Origin: Desmodesmus armatus
Lineage: Eukaryota > Chlorophyta > Chlorophyceae > Sphaeropleales > Scenedesmaceae
Direction of reading: 5' to 3'
NCBI GenBank assembly: GCA_007449985.2
Contig: VIIQ02000679.1
Span: forward strand, 325,001 to 389,000
DNA: 64,000 nucleotides
Shown: piece after piece, positions 1 to 11,699 of the stretch
Layout of the letters: every line of letters begins with the position of its first letter
Position numbering within the stretch: position 1 is the stretch's first letter
The notes under the pieces: generated by a model
What the model was told of the DNA's origin: nothing
The model's database searches: none
The model's input: the letters and a program-made list of their open reading frames with translations, nothing else
Position numbers and translations under genes: made by a program

Positions 1-88
1 GTATCCTGTGTGTATGCATATGGCATAACATGTAGCATGCATACAATGCTAGCTAGTGTGTGTGCGTTTGTGTGCTTATGTCCTGCAG

Positions 89-3000
89 ACTTCAACCTGC
101 ATGCCAAGCGGCCGGGTGCCAACTTACTGGTGGACATCAGTGCTGCAATGAGCCTCGCCTTGGAGGCAACAGGTAAGTGCTGTGGCCAGTGGTGGGGGTC
201 AGCAGTGGTGGGTTCGTACAGCCTGCTGCTCGTGGGGCCCCGGGGGGGGGGGGGGGGGGGTGTCCCTGAGCAAGAGCATACGTGCGTGCGTGCCAGTGAT
301 GTGATTTGATTGTGCCAGACAGTCTGTATGTAGCCCTGCATACCAGGAGCTGAAGGTGATGATTACCCTCAGCCCCTGCGCTACCAATTAGTACCAGGCT
401 CATGGGGGGAGGGGGGGGGTCCGTCAGCGTGCCAGCAGCAGCCAAAAGCAGCAGCGCATATCACAAACACTGATTTGTGCTGTGCTGTGCTGAGCTATGC
501 TTTGCTGTGTTGCGTCTGTACTTCAGGCATCTACGTGCACGGTCCAGCGTCCTGTGGCTCCTGTCAGCCAGCCATACAGGCCCGCTGTAAGGCAAGGACA
601 CCCGCAGCTCAACAGCAGCAGGACCAGCAGCAGCAGGAACAGCAGCAGCAGCAGGCAGCAGGGTACCAGGAGCCACAGCAGGTGCAGGAGCAGGAGCAGC
701 AGCTGCAGCAGCAGCTGGACAAGCAACAGCAGCGGCAGTTGGCGCCGGACGGCGATGACCCGTGCGGCTGCTGCACTTCTTCTGAAGTGCAGCAGCCGCA
801 CGCAGCAGCAGCAGCAGGAGGCGGTGGTGGTGGCTGGAGGGGGTGGGGTCCGAAGCCGCGCGCTGCAGCGCCCAGCACGCGGTTGCAGTCGGGGGTGCTG
901 CGCACCAACTGTATCGACTGCCTGGATAGGTGAGGGTGGAGGTTGGGTCAAAACGAGTGATTTCGATCGCCCTCATGCCTGACTTAGGAGATGAATTACG
1001 TCAAGTATGCCCTGAGGGCACCCTCATGGGCTCGTGGCTGGCTGGCTAGTGTCGAAGTTTAGGACCTTGTCCCCCATACCTGTGCTGTACTGTTATGCGG
1101 TTGGCGGCGGTCAGAGTGTTTGGTTGTCAGCTGTATGATGGGGAAAGAGCACAACCCAACCCAACCCCCTTTTACACCGACCCCTTTTCCTTCCTGCCCT
1201 ACAGGACCAATGTGGCCCAGTTTGCGTATGGGCTGGCTGTGTTTGGTCGCCAGCTGTATGCGCTGGGTGTGCTGGACGTCGAGGTGATTGACAGTGACAG
1301 CAGCATCGCCTTCCAGCTTATGGAGATGTATGAGGCAATGGGACACACACTCGCGCTGCAGGTGGGGCGGAGAGCGGGGGTGGCAGGGAGGGAAATGGTG
1401 GGGCATCAGGAAAGTGGTCTAGCAAGGTGGGATGCCTGCGCAGGGAAGACCTTTTGCTGCGGAGAAAGACACTTTGACCGACCTGAGGTAGATTGCGGGT
1501 GACGTCCGCCCGCGTACCAACCATTTAGGTGCATGTGGCAATGCCACAGACCCTGTTCCTGCTGGCTGCAGGGGTCCGTGGGGTGTGCGTAGCGGAGAGT
1601 GCCTTCTGCACAGGCCCTGCTTGATTGTATGCATGCATGGAGGGGGTTGGATCCGTTGTGAATGGCTCAGTGGGCCACGTGATGGGTTGTGTTTGTGGGG
1701 TTTGCTGTGCCCGCTTGTGGTTGGAAGGCCATCTCGTTTTGTTGTGCTGTGCTGTGCTGTGCTGAGCGGTAGCCACCATCAAAGCACTTACACGGAGCCC
1801 TCTTTACCGTGTATGGCGTGGTGCTGCTGCTGCTGCTGCTGCTGCTGCAGTATGGTGGCAGTGAGGCTCATGCAGCCTTCTTCCAGAAGAAGCGTGGGGA
1901 GTGGGAGGCCACCACGCAGTCGAGAGACCTGATGACATCCATAAGGTGATGAGAAGCAAAGTGCTGAATCACTCACTGATACACCAATTCATTCATCCAC
2001 TCACCCAATCTTTCAACCAGCCATGACGATCAGAAGCACTGACTGCTCACAAACTCACTCACATTTGCTTCTGATGATTTTGACTGTGCAGGCGGTTCTA
2101 CAGCAATGCCTACACTGATGCTGAGAAGCAGGATGCCATCAACCTCTTCCTGGGGAACTACGTACCACTGCCGGGTGAGCATTTGGCTGATTCCACACCT
2201 GTACCGCTTCTCAGTGTGTGAATGTACGTGTGGATGTGTGCGTGTGTGTATCGTGAACCAACAGCAAGCCCAACAATCACAACAGCTTTATCCCAGGTGG
2301 TGATTATGTGGAGAAGGAGGAGTGGTTGCTGGCATTGCTTGCCACGCACATTACAGTTGGCGTGCGATCATGTCAAGCTGTTGTCAAAGCTTTGCTAGGT
2401 ATGACTTGCGTTTGACTCCCTTCCTGCCCCCTGCGTTTGTGCTTGACTTGCCCCTGCAGGTGCACCCCCTCTGTGGGAGCTCGACTCTGACTACTACCTG
2501 CACTCAGGTGGGTGGGAGAGACACCACGTCCACTGGCAGTGGGTAATAGCGGCAAACCCATTTACAGGTACCACCGGGCAATCAAACACGTAACAGCACA
2601 CACTTCAGCACATTGTCAAGCACAGTCCACAAGCAGTTGCGACACCATGCCCCGCATGCATTCCTTGGATTTTCTCTGGGGGATTGCGGGGGGGGGGGGG
2701 GTACAAGTGGGTATCATTGGGTGGTACTCTCCACAGTTGATGAATCACCTCTCCGCAATTGATGAATGTTACTGCGCCGTCACTGCCTCCTGCACCTCTC
2801 TGCTGCCCTGCAGAGGCTGCCATCCGCTACAGCCAGTGGGTGTGTGCTGACCGCACCCCCACACCCGCCTCTATGACCCCCACCCCTGACCCCACACCCC
2901 CCGCCCTCATGGCTGGAGGCAGAAATGCTCCGGTGCTGCTGCGGCAGCTGTCAGCCACTACGCTGCCCCCCAGCGCCCTTGGCTTCCTATGCCGCAGCAG

Positions 3001-6000
3001 CAACAGCAGCGGCAGCAGCGCGCCTGTGCCAGCGTGGACCCTCTTCAGCAGCAGTACGGCAGCCGTCGCTGCCGGGGGTGGGGCAGGGGATGCTGGCAGC
3101 AATGCAGTGATCAGCAGCAGCAGCGGCGGCGACGGTGGCTGGGCGAGGGATGATGCCAGCCCGCTGCTGCCGCTGACATACTCCGATGAAATATCTATCG
3201 ACGCTGCAGATACAGATGCAGCAGCGACTTCCACAGAGGGTGCATTCAACTACAAGCTTGTGTTCCAGCAGATGCTGCCTTCGACTATTGAAGCACCCTC
3301 GATCACCTTTGAGCAGCACAGCAGGGTTGTCAGTATGGACCAGGTTTTAGCGCGGCTGCCTCGTGGCCGCCCGGTGCGGCTATACCCTGTTACTGCCAGA
3401 AATAACGTCATGTGGGAGGCTGTACAGCAGGCGTTCGCTTTCTTCAGCACAAATGAGGGAGCGGCAGCGGCGGCGGCTGCCGGTGGGGCCGCTGGTGCGA
3501 TTGGCGGCAGCAGTGGCAGCTCGATGACTGCTGCTGCAGCTGCAGGTGGGGGTGTATTGAGGGGAGGGTCTGGTATGTCAGAGTCTCTGAGCTCTATTCA
3601 GTCGCTCAACCTCACTCAGTCAGGCAACAGAAAGCAGCAGCAGCAGGGCTTGGAGGCCACCATCAGCAACGCCAGCGAGCAGCAGCAGCAATGGGACGGC
3701 AGCAGTGCAGACGACAGCGCCGCTGCAGCAGCAGCAGCAACAGCAGCAGGACCAGGCTTCCCAGTGACGGGGGCCGATGGTGGTGCTGGCGCTGGCAGCG
3801 GTAGTGGCAGGAGTGTGCTGGGGTCAGCTGTTGTGCAGAGGGTCAGCAGGGTGTCAGCTGCTGCTGGATCCCCCACCAAAGCAGCAGCAGCAGCAGGCAG
3901 CCAGCTGTTCAGTGCGATCAGCAACCTGGGGTCAGGGCTCAGGCAGGCAGGGGTTGGTGGGGGTGTCGGAAACCCTGCGCTGTCTGGCCTCACGGATATT
4001 TTGGAGATACGGACGGATGTTGAAGCCTTCAGGATGATCAGCAGCCCTGACCAACCACCACAGGTAAGGAGGGTTTTTTTCAGTGCAGGGTAGTGCTGCT
4101 ATTGATGGTTATGTGCAAGGCGTCACGGCTGCCGTTCCACAAGCCTGTTCTCGTCGTCGTCCTCCTAGTGGTGTGAGTCATGGCATAATGAAGGTCAAGT
4201 ATGCTTTCACTTCTGCTGCCGCCGCTGACTGTATCCCTCGCGCTGTCATTCAAAATTGCCACTGGTGCTGCCGCCACTGCAGGCGTACGGTCCCCAAGGT
4301 GCCGTCCGGCCCGACGGCCCGCCTAGATGCCACACTAGACGAGCTCATGTGCAGTCAGTTTGGTGTCAGCATTGCAGCAACCCAACGCCCCCGGCCCGGA
4401 AGCCTTTCAACCCTGATGCTGACAACGCAACTGACGCAATTACTACTGCCACCACTGCTGCTGCTGCTGCTGTGCTGTCACTGCTACTACAGGCGTACGG
4501 CCCCCAAGGTGCCGTCATTCCCCGACGGGCCCGCCTAGATGCCACACTAGACGAACTCATGTGGAGCCAGTTTGGTGTGAGCATCGCAGCACCCCAGCGC
4601 ACCTCACGCCCCGGCCCCGGTAGCCCTGACACCTTCCTCGTAAGCCCTATCAGCACTCTGCGCCCCTCCAGCGCCCAGGGTTTTGCGCAGCGCGGCAGCG
4701 GGGTAAACCCTGCGTCGCTGGCGACAGCAGGGTTTGGGGTACAGGCACCGTCGGAGCCGGGGACACCAGTGTCTGCGGCAGGGGCGTTGAAGGAGAGGGT
4801 GTTTGGGGCGTGGGGAAGGGCAGTCCTAGCAACGGGAGTGGAGCAGGGGCGGCAGGGGGAGCGGGGGCTGGTGGCAAGGGGGTGCTGTCGCCGCTGAATG
4901 ACATTCTAGGCATACAAAAGCCAGCTGTAGGGGTAGCAGGCGCTGCTGGTGGTGTGGCTGGTGCCACGGGAGGGGTGATGCTGGCTGGTGGCAGCAGCAG
5001 GGTGTCGCCTAGTGGTTATGCTCCTGCTGCTGCTTCTGCTACCAATGCTGCGGTGGCGGCGGCAGCAGTGGCGGCGGCGGTGGTGAGTGGAGGAGGGCTG
5101 GACCCCAGCAGCGGGGGTGTGCAGCTGCAGGCAGCTCCAGTGAGCAAGCAGCAGCGGCACTCGAGTGACACCAGTGACGACAGCAGCAGTGACACCAGTG
5201 ACGACAGCAGTAGCAGCAGCAGCCGGTGGCGTCGGCAGCAGCGACGGCTGCGACGGCAGCGGCGGCAGGAGCTGACTGTGGGCAGGGTGACATTTGCGTC
5301 AGCAGCGGACGCTGCTGCAGCAGCTGCGGCGGCAGCTGGCAGTGCTGCCGCTGCTACGGCCGCTGTGCTGGCAGCAAGTCCATTGCTGCCGCCGCTGGTG
5401 TCTTCTCGGCCGCAGCTGTCTGACTCTGCATCATCTGATCTAGCAGACTTTCCAGCAGCAGCAGTGCCTGAGTGGGCTGCTGTGTCTGGGCAGGAAGAGG
5501 CGCTGCACATGCATGCAGCAGCAACGGAGTCCTGCAGGCCTGATACAGCGCTGGCAGACGGCCTGAAGCACAGCCTTGCTACTGCTGCTGGTGCTGACAG
5601 TGTCGCATACTACTACTGGGGTCCTGCAGAGGTGTCAACTCAGCAGCAGGAGGGGCGGCAGGGTCTTGCAGCTGGGTGCGGCAGCAGCAGTAATGGCAGC
5701 AGTGGGGGTCCCGGCAGCAGGCAGAATGCGCAGGCATACTTACTGCAGCAGCAGCGCAGGGCGCGCATGTTTGCCCCTGTCGATGCTGCAACTGCTGCCG
5801 CTGCAATGGGCATGCAGGGCCCTGGGCAGCCACACCCCCATGTCAGCACAACAGCGCAGGATGAGGAGTGGCTCCCAGGGATGCTGCAGGACAGTGCAGG
5901 GGCCTACAGCAGCAGCGGCAGCAGGGCGGGGTGGGTGTCAAGTGCTGATGTGGCAGCGCCGGGGTTGCGCAGTTGGTCTGAGCAGACGGAGCAGCAGTTG

Positions 6001-6204
6001 GGGTTGTTGCCGGAGGTGAAGAGTGTGTGGTGGGGGCTTGGGGATGTTTATGAGGTCTGGTCTCGTGCTGAGGGGTGCAGCAGGGCAGCGTACCAGCAGT
6101 ACCGCAGGGGTATTGATCAGCTGCTGGAGGGCAGCAGCTGCAGGGCGCTGCAGGAGTGGTACGAGCAGCAGCAGTTCACCACCCCTGTTGCGATCGGTGT
6201 CTAA
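89..6204 (+). CDS. FIG4 / plant SAC-type phosphoinositide phosphatase, 5' end outside window
   Basis: Likely a phosphatidylinositol-phosphate phosphatase of the SAC family, closest by memory to FIG4 and plant SAC1-5, which act on PI(3,5)P2 at endosome or vacuole membranes. Exons read with matching phases: 89-172, 527-929, 1205-1361, 1851-1945, 2092-2174, 2460-2507, 2814-4063, then 4493 to about 4639 and about 4699 to the TAA at 6202-6204. The catalytic P-loop RTNCIDCLDRTN (CX5RT) is seen across the 929/1205 junction, with the Arg codon split by the intron. It is followed by the SAC-typical AYGLAVFGRQLYALG, YGGSEAHAAFF and NAYTDAEKQDAINLFLGNY. A Q-rich insert (about 600-760) interrupts the SAC domain, and a very long Ala/Ser/Gly/Gln-rich tail follows from about 2930. 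The tail changes frame somewhere in 4640-4860; I could not find a convincing intron, so a missed intron or a sequence error remains open. The family assignment is firm; the exact tail is not. Confidence 0.85.
761..802. repeat. perfect 19-bp inverted repeat inside a SAC exon
   Basis: Arms 761-779 and 784-802 are exact reverse complements with a 4-base loop. They lie in the low-complexity insert of the phosphatase and are translated in the model. Confidence 0.85.
1822..1850 (+). repeat. (CTG)9 tract forming a 3' splice site
   Basis: A run of CTG units ends in CAG directly before the exon at 1851 (YGGSEAH). The repeat occupies the place of the polypyrimidine tract. Confidence 0.75.
4283..4405 (+). 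repeat. shadow copy of the phosphatase exon at 4493
   Basis: Positions 4281-4405 closely repeat 4491-4610, including the acceptor AG. The copy differs by a 2-base length change in its first 35 bases, so the segment LDATLDELM-SQFGVS is out of frame with the acceptor in this copy and in frame in the 4493 copy. In that shared frame most differences are synonymous. The copy is open from its acceptor to the second acceptor, so inclusion cannot be excluded. Confidence 0.8.
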
Positions 6205-7206
6205 GGTTTGCAGCGGGGTGTGGTGTCGTCGCTGCTGCAGTTGCAACATATATTTGTCGAGGCAGGCTTAATTTGCTGTGGCCAGCGTCTGCTTGCTGTG
6301 ACCGGTTTTGTGATTGTGATTATGGACCATCATTCTGGTGATGCAGGGTGGAACTTTGTAAAGTTGTTTACATTGTCACACTGTTGACAAGACAGCAACA
6401 TGAGGGGTGACGAGGGGGCGCCGGGGGGGGGGGGGGTCAGGGGACAACAGCGCCAGCTTGCAGGCTTGCAAGCAGATGATTGCGACTTCTTGGAGGCGCA
6501 ACTCAGCGAGGGTGCTGCACAAGGCATAGTGAGGCAGCAAACCCAAGCATCACACATGCATGCCCAGTCCCAGATGCAGTTGGCAACTGCCATGCAGTAC
6601 GGTCCCTGCAGAGCGCAGAGTACGTCGCACATGAACGCTTGCACTTTCATAGCATTTGAAGCGGCCTTCCATTGGTCATGTGGTGCAACAGGAAGCTGGG
6701 CACGTAGATCAGCGGAAACCGCGCGCGTCCTGTGCAGCCTGATTTCAACAGCTCCTGCAGTTATTCAAAACATTACTGATGGTGAGCAATACCTGTTGTA
6801 TCAATTAGTCATCCCAGGAAGCTGGTACAGTGCCCCTGCAGCACCCCTGAAATGTGCAGCACTGATCTGCAGCAGTACTTGTGCCCTGGAAACTCCTGTT
6901 CACATGCATGCAGATACGTAATGCGTATCATACTGGAGTTGTGTTAGCATGTATGCTACTGGCTGGGTTTTGGACCCAGTCTGCCGGCCAGGATCTGCAG
7001 ACTACATGCCCACTGGTCAAGGCAGCAGTGTGCCTCGGGCAAGTATAGTCGGAACAACATGGCTGGTCCACATTACTTGCTTGAAGATGCCTCCTGCGTC
7101 TACATCTTGTTTGCACAGCACATAGCTTACTGCTTGCTGGTGACGTGCCATTGCTGCCTGCTTCTTCCCACGGCGAGATGATCTGATTGCATGGGCTGTT
7201 TGTTGC
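6205..7206. other. 3' UTR and spacer
   Basis: No gene seen. A TGTAA at 6357-6361, about 150 bases past the phosphatase stop, is the best poly(A) signal candidate. An open frame at 6400-6921 has no recognisable domain or splice support. Upstream exons of the next gene could lie here. Confidence 0.5.
6357..6361 (+). terminator. TGTAA poly(A) signal candidate
   Basis: The green-algal poly(A) motif TGTAA, 153 bases after the stop of the SAC phosphatase gene. Confidence 0.5.
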
Positions 7207-10200
7207 ATGTCCTTGCAGCCAACTCACTCCACATACGTGCTACTGCTCTTCCGCTTTCCATCATGCAGGTACTGCTCAGCCACGCCTCCATCACTTGTCA
7301 GGCATGGCTACTGCAGTGCTCGCAGGCGCGGGCTACTGGCTCAGTCCCCTGCCTCAACACCAGCTGCAGTAGACAGCAGCAGGGTCCCCACCACAACTAG
7401 CAGCAGCAGCACCCCAGCACAGCACTTGCCCAGGGCAGACTGGAAGCTGCAAGCCCCTGCAGCAGCACGCGCTGGTGCTGGAGATGCGGCAGAATGGGGT
7501 GATCCATCCCCAACAGCAGCAAACGGCCCTGCAGCAGAAGTGCCTCAGAAGTATCTGCCGTATGGCATGAACGGCACAGACCCCCCTGAGACCCCTGAGC
7601 AGCAGGAGCAGATCAGGCAGCACCTGGACGACGTGCTGTCACAGCCTGACAACAGCACAGACGCAGCAGCAGGAGACACCGAAGTGTGGCAGAACCCTCC
7701 TGGCGAAACTCAGACAGAGGAAGACATATCTTCTGGTGCTGATGGTGGTGCTGCCGCTGGGGGTAGCAGCCCAGGCAGTGGAAGCAGCAGCAGCAGTGGC
7801 ACTGGGAGCGGTGGGAGCAAAAGTGGTGGCAGCAGCAGCAGCACGAGCAGCACACCGACTGGTGTTACGGATACAGCACCAAGCTCCCCACCACCAGCGT
7901 CACCAGCAGCAACATCGCCTGACCAACAGGATGACTCCCAGCCCAGCCCAGCACCAGACAAGCCGCAGCAGCAGCCACCATCCCAGGCGCCCCAGCAGCA
8001 GCAGCAGCAGCAGCAATGCTCGCACAGCTTCTTACCCTTCAAGTTCACCTGGCTGCCGCTGTGGTTCCCTCACTTCCACCACGGCCGAAGGCTGCAGCAG
8101 GAAGATCCCCAGAAACTTCCTGCTGAGCAGCAGCAGCAAGATGCGCCACCAGAAGTAACAGCCATCCCCCTACTAGGCCCCCAAGCAACTGACCCCAGCA
8201 CAGCTGCTGCCAACAGCATCAGTAGCCCGCAGGACTCGCCCCAGTGTCCTGCAGGTTCTGTGCTGAACACCACAGAGGGCACATGCATCAGCAGTACAGA
8301 TGCCTTCAGCACCAGCACAGAAGAGACACCAGAGATCACCACAGTGACACTCGAAGTGCCGGCAGGGCAGCAGGAAGGGCCAGCACCTGCAGCAAGGGAG
8401 GCCCCCATCGACCCAGGGACTCAGCAGACAGTTGTGCTGGGGCCCGATGGGGTGGCGATTGGGGTGGGGAGTGGGGGTGGAGCAGCAGGGGGTAGCGGTG
8501 GCGGTAGTGGTGATTTGTCGAGGGAGGTTGCTCCGTACAGTGGTCCTGTGAGCCAAGTAAGCAGGACACTGACCATGATCGGCAACAGCAAAATCAAGGT
8601 GGGTGGGGTGTCGGTGGGGGAGGGAGTTACGGGGATGGCTTGGGTGAGCAGACTCTGCAAGGCTTGTGCGGCTTGGGCTAAACTTTACAAGATGGCATCT
8701 GGAACAAGCAGTACGTGGTGCTCCCAATGACTAGTGACTGTAGGCTCCAAGGGCAGGGAGGGTGGTTGAGACTTCATCTGTTGGGCCAGCTGCCGGTCGT
8801 TACGCTGATTACTGACACAGCTTGTCCTGCTGGTGCTGTCCTGCAGGTTGGTGTTGACCTTGACCGTGCTGGCACCATCAGCTGGGTGTCATCACCACTC
8901 ATGCCTGCACCGTGGACCAACCAGAACATCATCAACAACTGGGACCAGGTGCGGTTGACCATTGAAACTGTAGATTGTTACTTGTGTGGCCCATGGCACG
9001 GCATACGCTGGGCTTCAGCGCGTAGTGGTGTGTGCACCCCAGGCTATGAAAGGCAGCACAAGGGCCTTGTAGAAGGCTTCTACTCTGTGGGAACCGCACA
9101 GCGTTGTAATGACGTCGCACCTGCAAGTACATCAAGACTCTCAGATTGGTCATGCTGTGTCCTGCATTTGTTTGGTGTGTGCGCCCTACAGGGCCGCCTG
9201 CTGCAGCAGAGCTTCTACGGGTGTGTGGATGGCAGCTGCTGGGCCAACAGGCCCTGGCTGTGGAACCCAGTGCAGGGGGGTTCCTGGCAGAACGCACCCG
9301 GCCTCACAACCAAGCAGCTGGTCAAGACTGGCGGCTACGTGTATGCAGAGGGTTACGGCAGGTGAGCCTTCAAAAGATGCAGGCATGGCCACAAGTGCGC
9401 CCGGATTCCCCTGAAGCCATCATCTTGTGTCACCTGGGTCCAACCCCAACACATGTCAGCGCCGACGGCACTATAGTGCTTGGAGCAGGGGCCCACACAA
9501 GTGCTGTCTTTGGTGCTGGTTGCTCCTTGCAGGAACTGGGGCAAGCAGGACCTTATCAAGGACGTGAAGTTCACCACGAATGTCACCCTGCTGGACAACG
9601 TGGCAGTGGTGAAGTACACCATGGACTACGCTGGCAGCATCACACATGTGAGGGTGACTATCATTTCATGGAGGCTCTGTTGCTCCGGAGGTCCTGGCCT
9701 CTGTGTGTGGCCGCATTGCAATGCAGGCCGGTCTGACCAATTTGCTTGCAATCACTAAGCGATTGCAATGGCATGCACCCAGATCTTGATAGCTGAATGC
9801 GTAGCCTGTCACTGTGCCTCTACTGCATGTCACATGATAAGTCAGCACAGCTGCCAATCTGGTGCTGCTCAGCTGCTAATCCGGCTGCTGTGTCCTGCTT
9901 CTGCACATCTGCAGAACTACATGACCCAGGAGGTCCCTGCGGTGTTTGTTGACCGCAAGTTCAGCGTGCTGGCCTACTACAATGGAGCCTCACCATGGAA
10001 GTATGATAAGGCGGGCATGGTGTATGCCTTCCCGCCTGGCCGGAACGTATATGCAAGGTTGGTCACCAACTCAGCAGTTCCCTTCCTACGGCTTGCCACC
10101 ACTTCACTGTCATCGCTAGGTGCACACGGACATTGAACAACGTCCAGGGCTGAGGCTTTAGTTCAGACCAGGCTTTGTTTGTGTGGCACGTGCGCTCAAA

Positions 10201-11699
10201 AACTCTGGCAATTTTCCCTCGCTGGGGATGGACACCCAGCGGGCACCCCTGCAACTTGCATGATCAATCTCCGACTGCTAGCAGTAATGGCACAGCTCTC
10301 ACCCGGCGGCAAATCGGCAGCTGCCCAAGCGTGCTGACCATGACCACTGACTCTGTGCCATCGTGCTTGACCAACATGCAGGCCGACCGAGTTCTGGGCA
10401 GCCTACATTGACCCCAACACTGGCTGGGGCCTAGGCGTGTACAACCCCATGGCCTGGATGGGCATCACTGCCTACAGGATAGGACCAGACGGGGCTGACT
10501 CCAGACCCTGGGACTGCTCCTACTTTGCACACACCATCCGAATGCAGCTGCACCCTGGCATGAAGGCTTACCCCTACACAGTGTACATCACAGGTGGGTG
10601 GCCGGGCCTCGGCAGGCTTGCAGAGCTGCCGCTTTTGTGTGGCTCTCAGAGGTCTGTGGGTTATTGGTTCTAGCGCCACCTGGGGTGGCAAATCCGTTCA
10701 GTAAAGGTTGCAAGTAATGTCCTACCATGATGGCGTGGCCGGCAATGTCTATACAGCATCCTGCATGGGCGTGCTTCGCATTCCCACCATCACCTTGGCA
10801 TTTGCTGCATGTGGTGCTTGGTGCTCGCAGTCGGCCGCCTCGACACCATCCGTGCCACCTTCTACAAGCTCAGGACACAGCCCAGCGTCGTCGCAGCACA
10901 AGCCAGCACCACAGCTGCCACCCGCTCCCTCACACCAACACCCACGCCAACCCCCAGCCCCTCCCAGGAGCCTGTCCGGCCCCAGAAGGGGCAGCTAGAC
11001 CTTGGACGCAACATGTGGTACGGTCAGCCGCTGAACTACAGCATGTTTGACAACGTGCTACAGGAGGGTGGGGTGGCAGCGCAACAGCAGCAGGGTTCAG
11101 GGTCAGGGTCAGAGTCCGTTCTGGATGGCCGTACGATCCCTGTTGATTCAGTAGGGGATGGGACTGTTGCTGACAGGGGGTCTGCGGGTCAGGGGAAGGC
11201 ACTGACGCGTGGGCAGTTCACAGGAGTGCTTGTGGGGGCTGTAGGAGGGTGTTTGCTGATGGCGATTGTGGTGGTGACACGTGCGGTGCAGCAGCGGCGG
11301 CGGGCTGCTGCTGCGGCGGCAGCAGCAGCTGCGGACAGCCGTGCTGAGTTGCTGTGCGCACATTCGAATCCGGCCAGCCGTTCGAACAGCTATGCTAGCT
11401 ACTCGCCGTCTCGATCGCCAAGTAAGGCAGGGCCAAGCAGGTCAAGGGCCCACAGCACGGTGGCACAAGCAGGAAATGGCTCACCTGCTGCTGTTGGGGT
11501 GGCAACGGCACCTGGGGGTGTGTTCAGCAGCAGCGGCAGCCCTGTTAGGACTTCCAGCAGGACGAGTGGGGCTGCTGCTGGCCCAGCATTCGGAATAGGA
11601 GCAGCTGAGGGTGGGGATGGTGCTGTGAGTGTGAGGGCGGTCACACCTGGGATCGTACACACCCCTGTGACACGCAGCACAGCGAAGCTGGGGAAGTAG
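7207..11699 (+). CDS. Predicted type I membrane protein with extracellular beta-rich domain
   Basis: Seven exons with consistent phases: 7207-8598, 8847-8948, 9192-9361, 9533-9647, 9915-10057, 10382-10593, 10831-11699 (1000 residues). Residues 1 to about 430 are Pro/Gln/Ser-rich. Residues about 450-730 form a conserved-looking Trp/Tyr-rich domain with WNPVQGGSW, NWGKQDLI, QEVPAVFVD, WAAYIDP-TGWGLGVYNP and a TVYITVGRLDTIRATFY end. It resembles an uncharacterised secreted beta-sandwich family, sometimes fused to sugar-binding modules, that I recall from bacteria and eukaryotes; I cannot name it. A TP-repeat stalk, one transmembrane helix (about 842-861, VLVGAVGGCLLMAIVVV) followed by QQRRR, and a Ser-rich tail suggest a plasma-membrane or wall-facing receptor-like protein. 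The start at 7207 is uncertain: no clear signal peptide is visible and upstream exons are possible. Confidence 0.75.

Noticed and set aside
3616..3993. Long antisense frames rich in Ala, Leu or Pro opposite the phosphatase and other genes
   Set aside because: They mirror CAG/CTG-rich coding DNA; no domain and no splice support.
4640..4698. A 59-base intron to fix the phosphatase frame
   Set aside because: Much shorter than any other intron here and with a weak acceptor; left unresolved.
6400..6921. 173-codon open frame downstream of the phosphatase
   Set aside because: Starts in a G-run, no recognisable domain, and lies past the TGTAA candidate.
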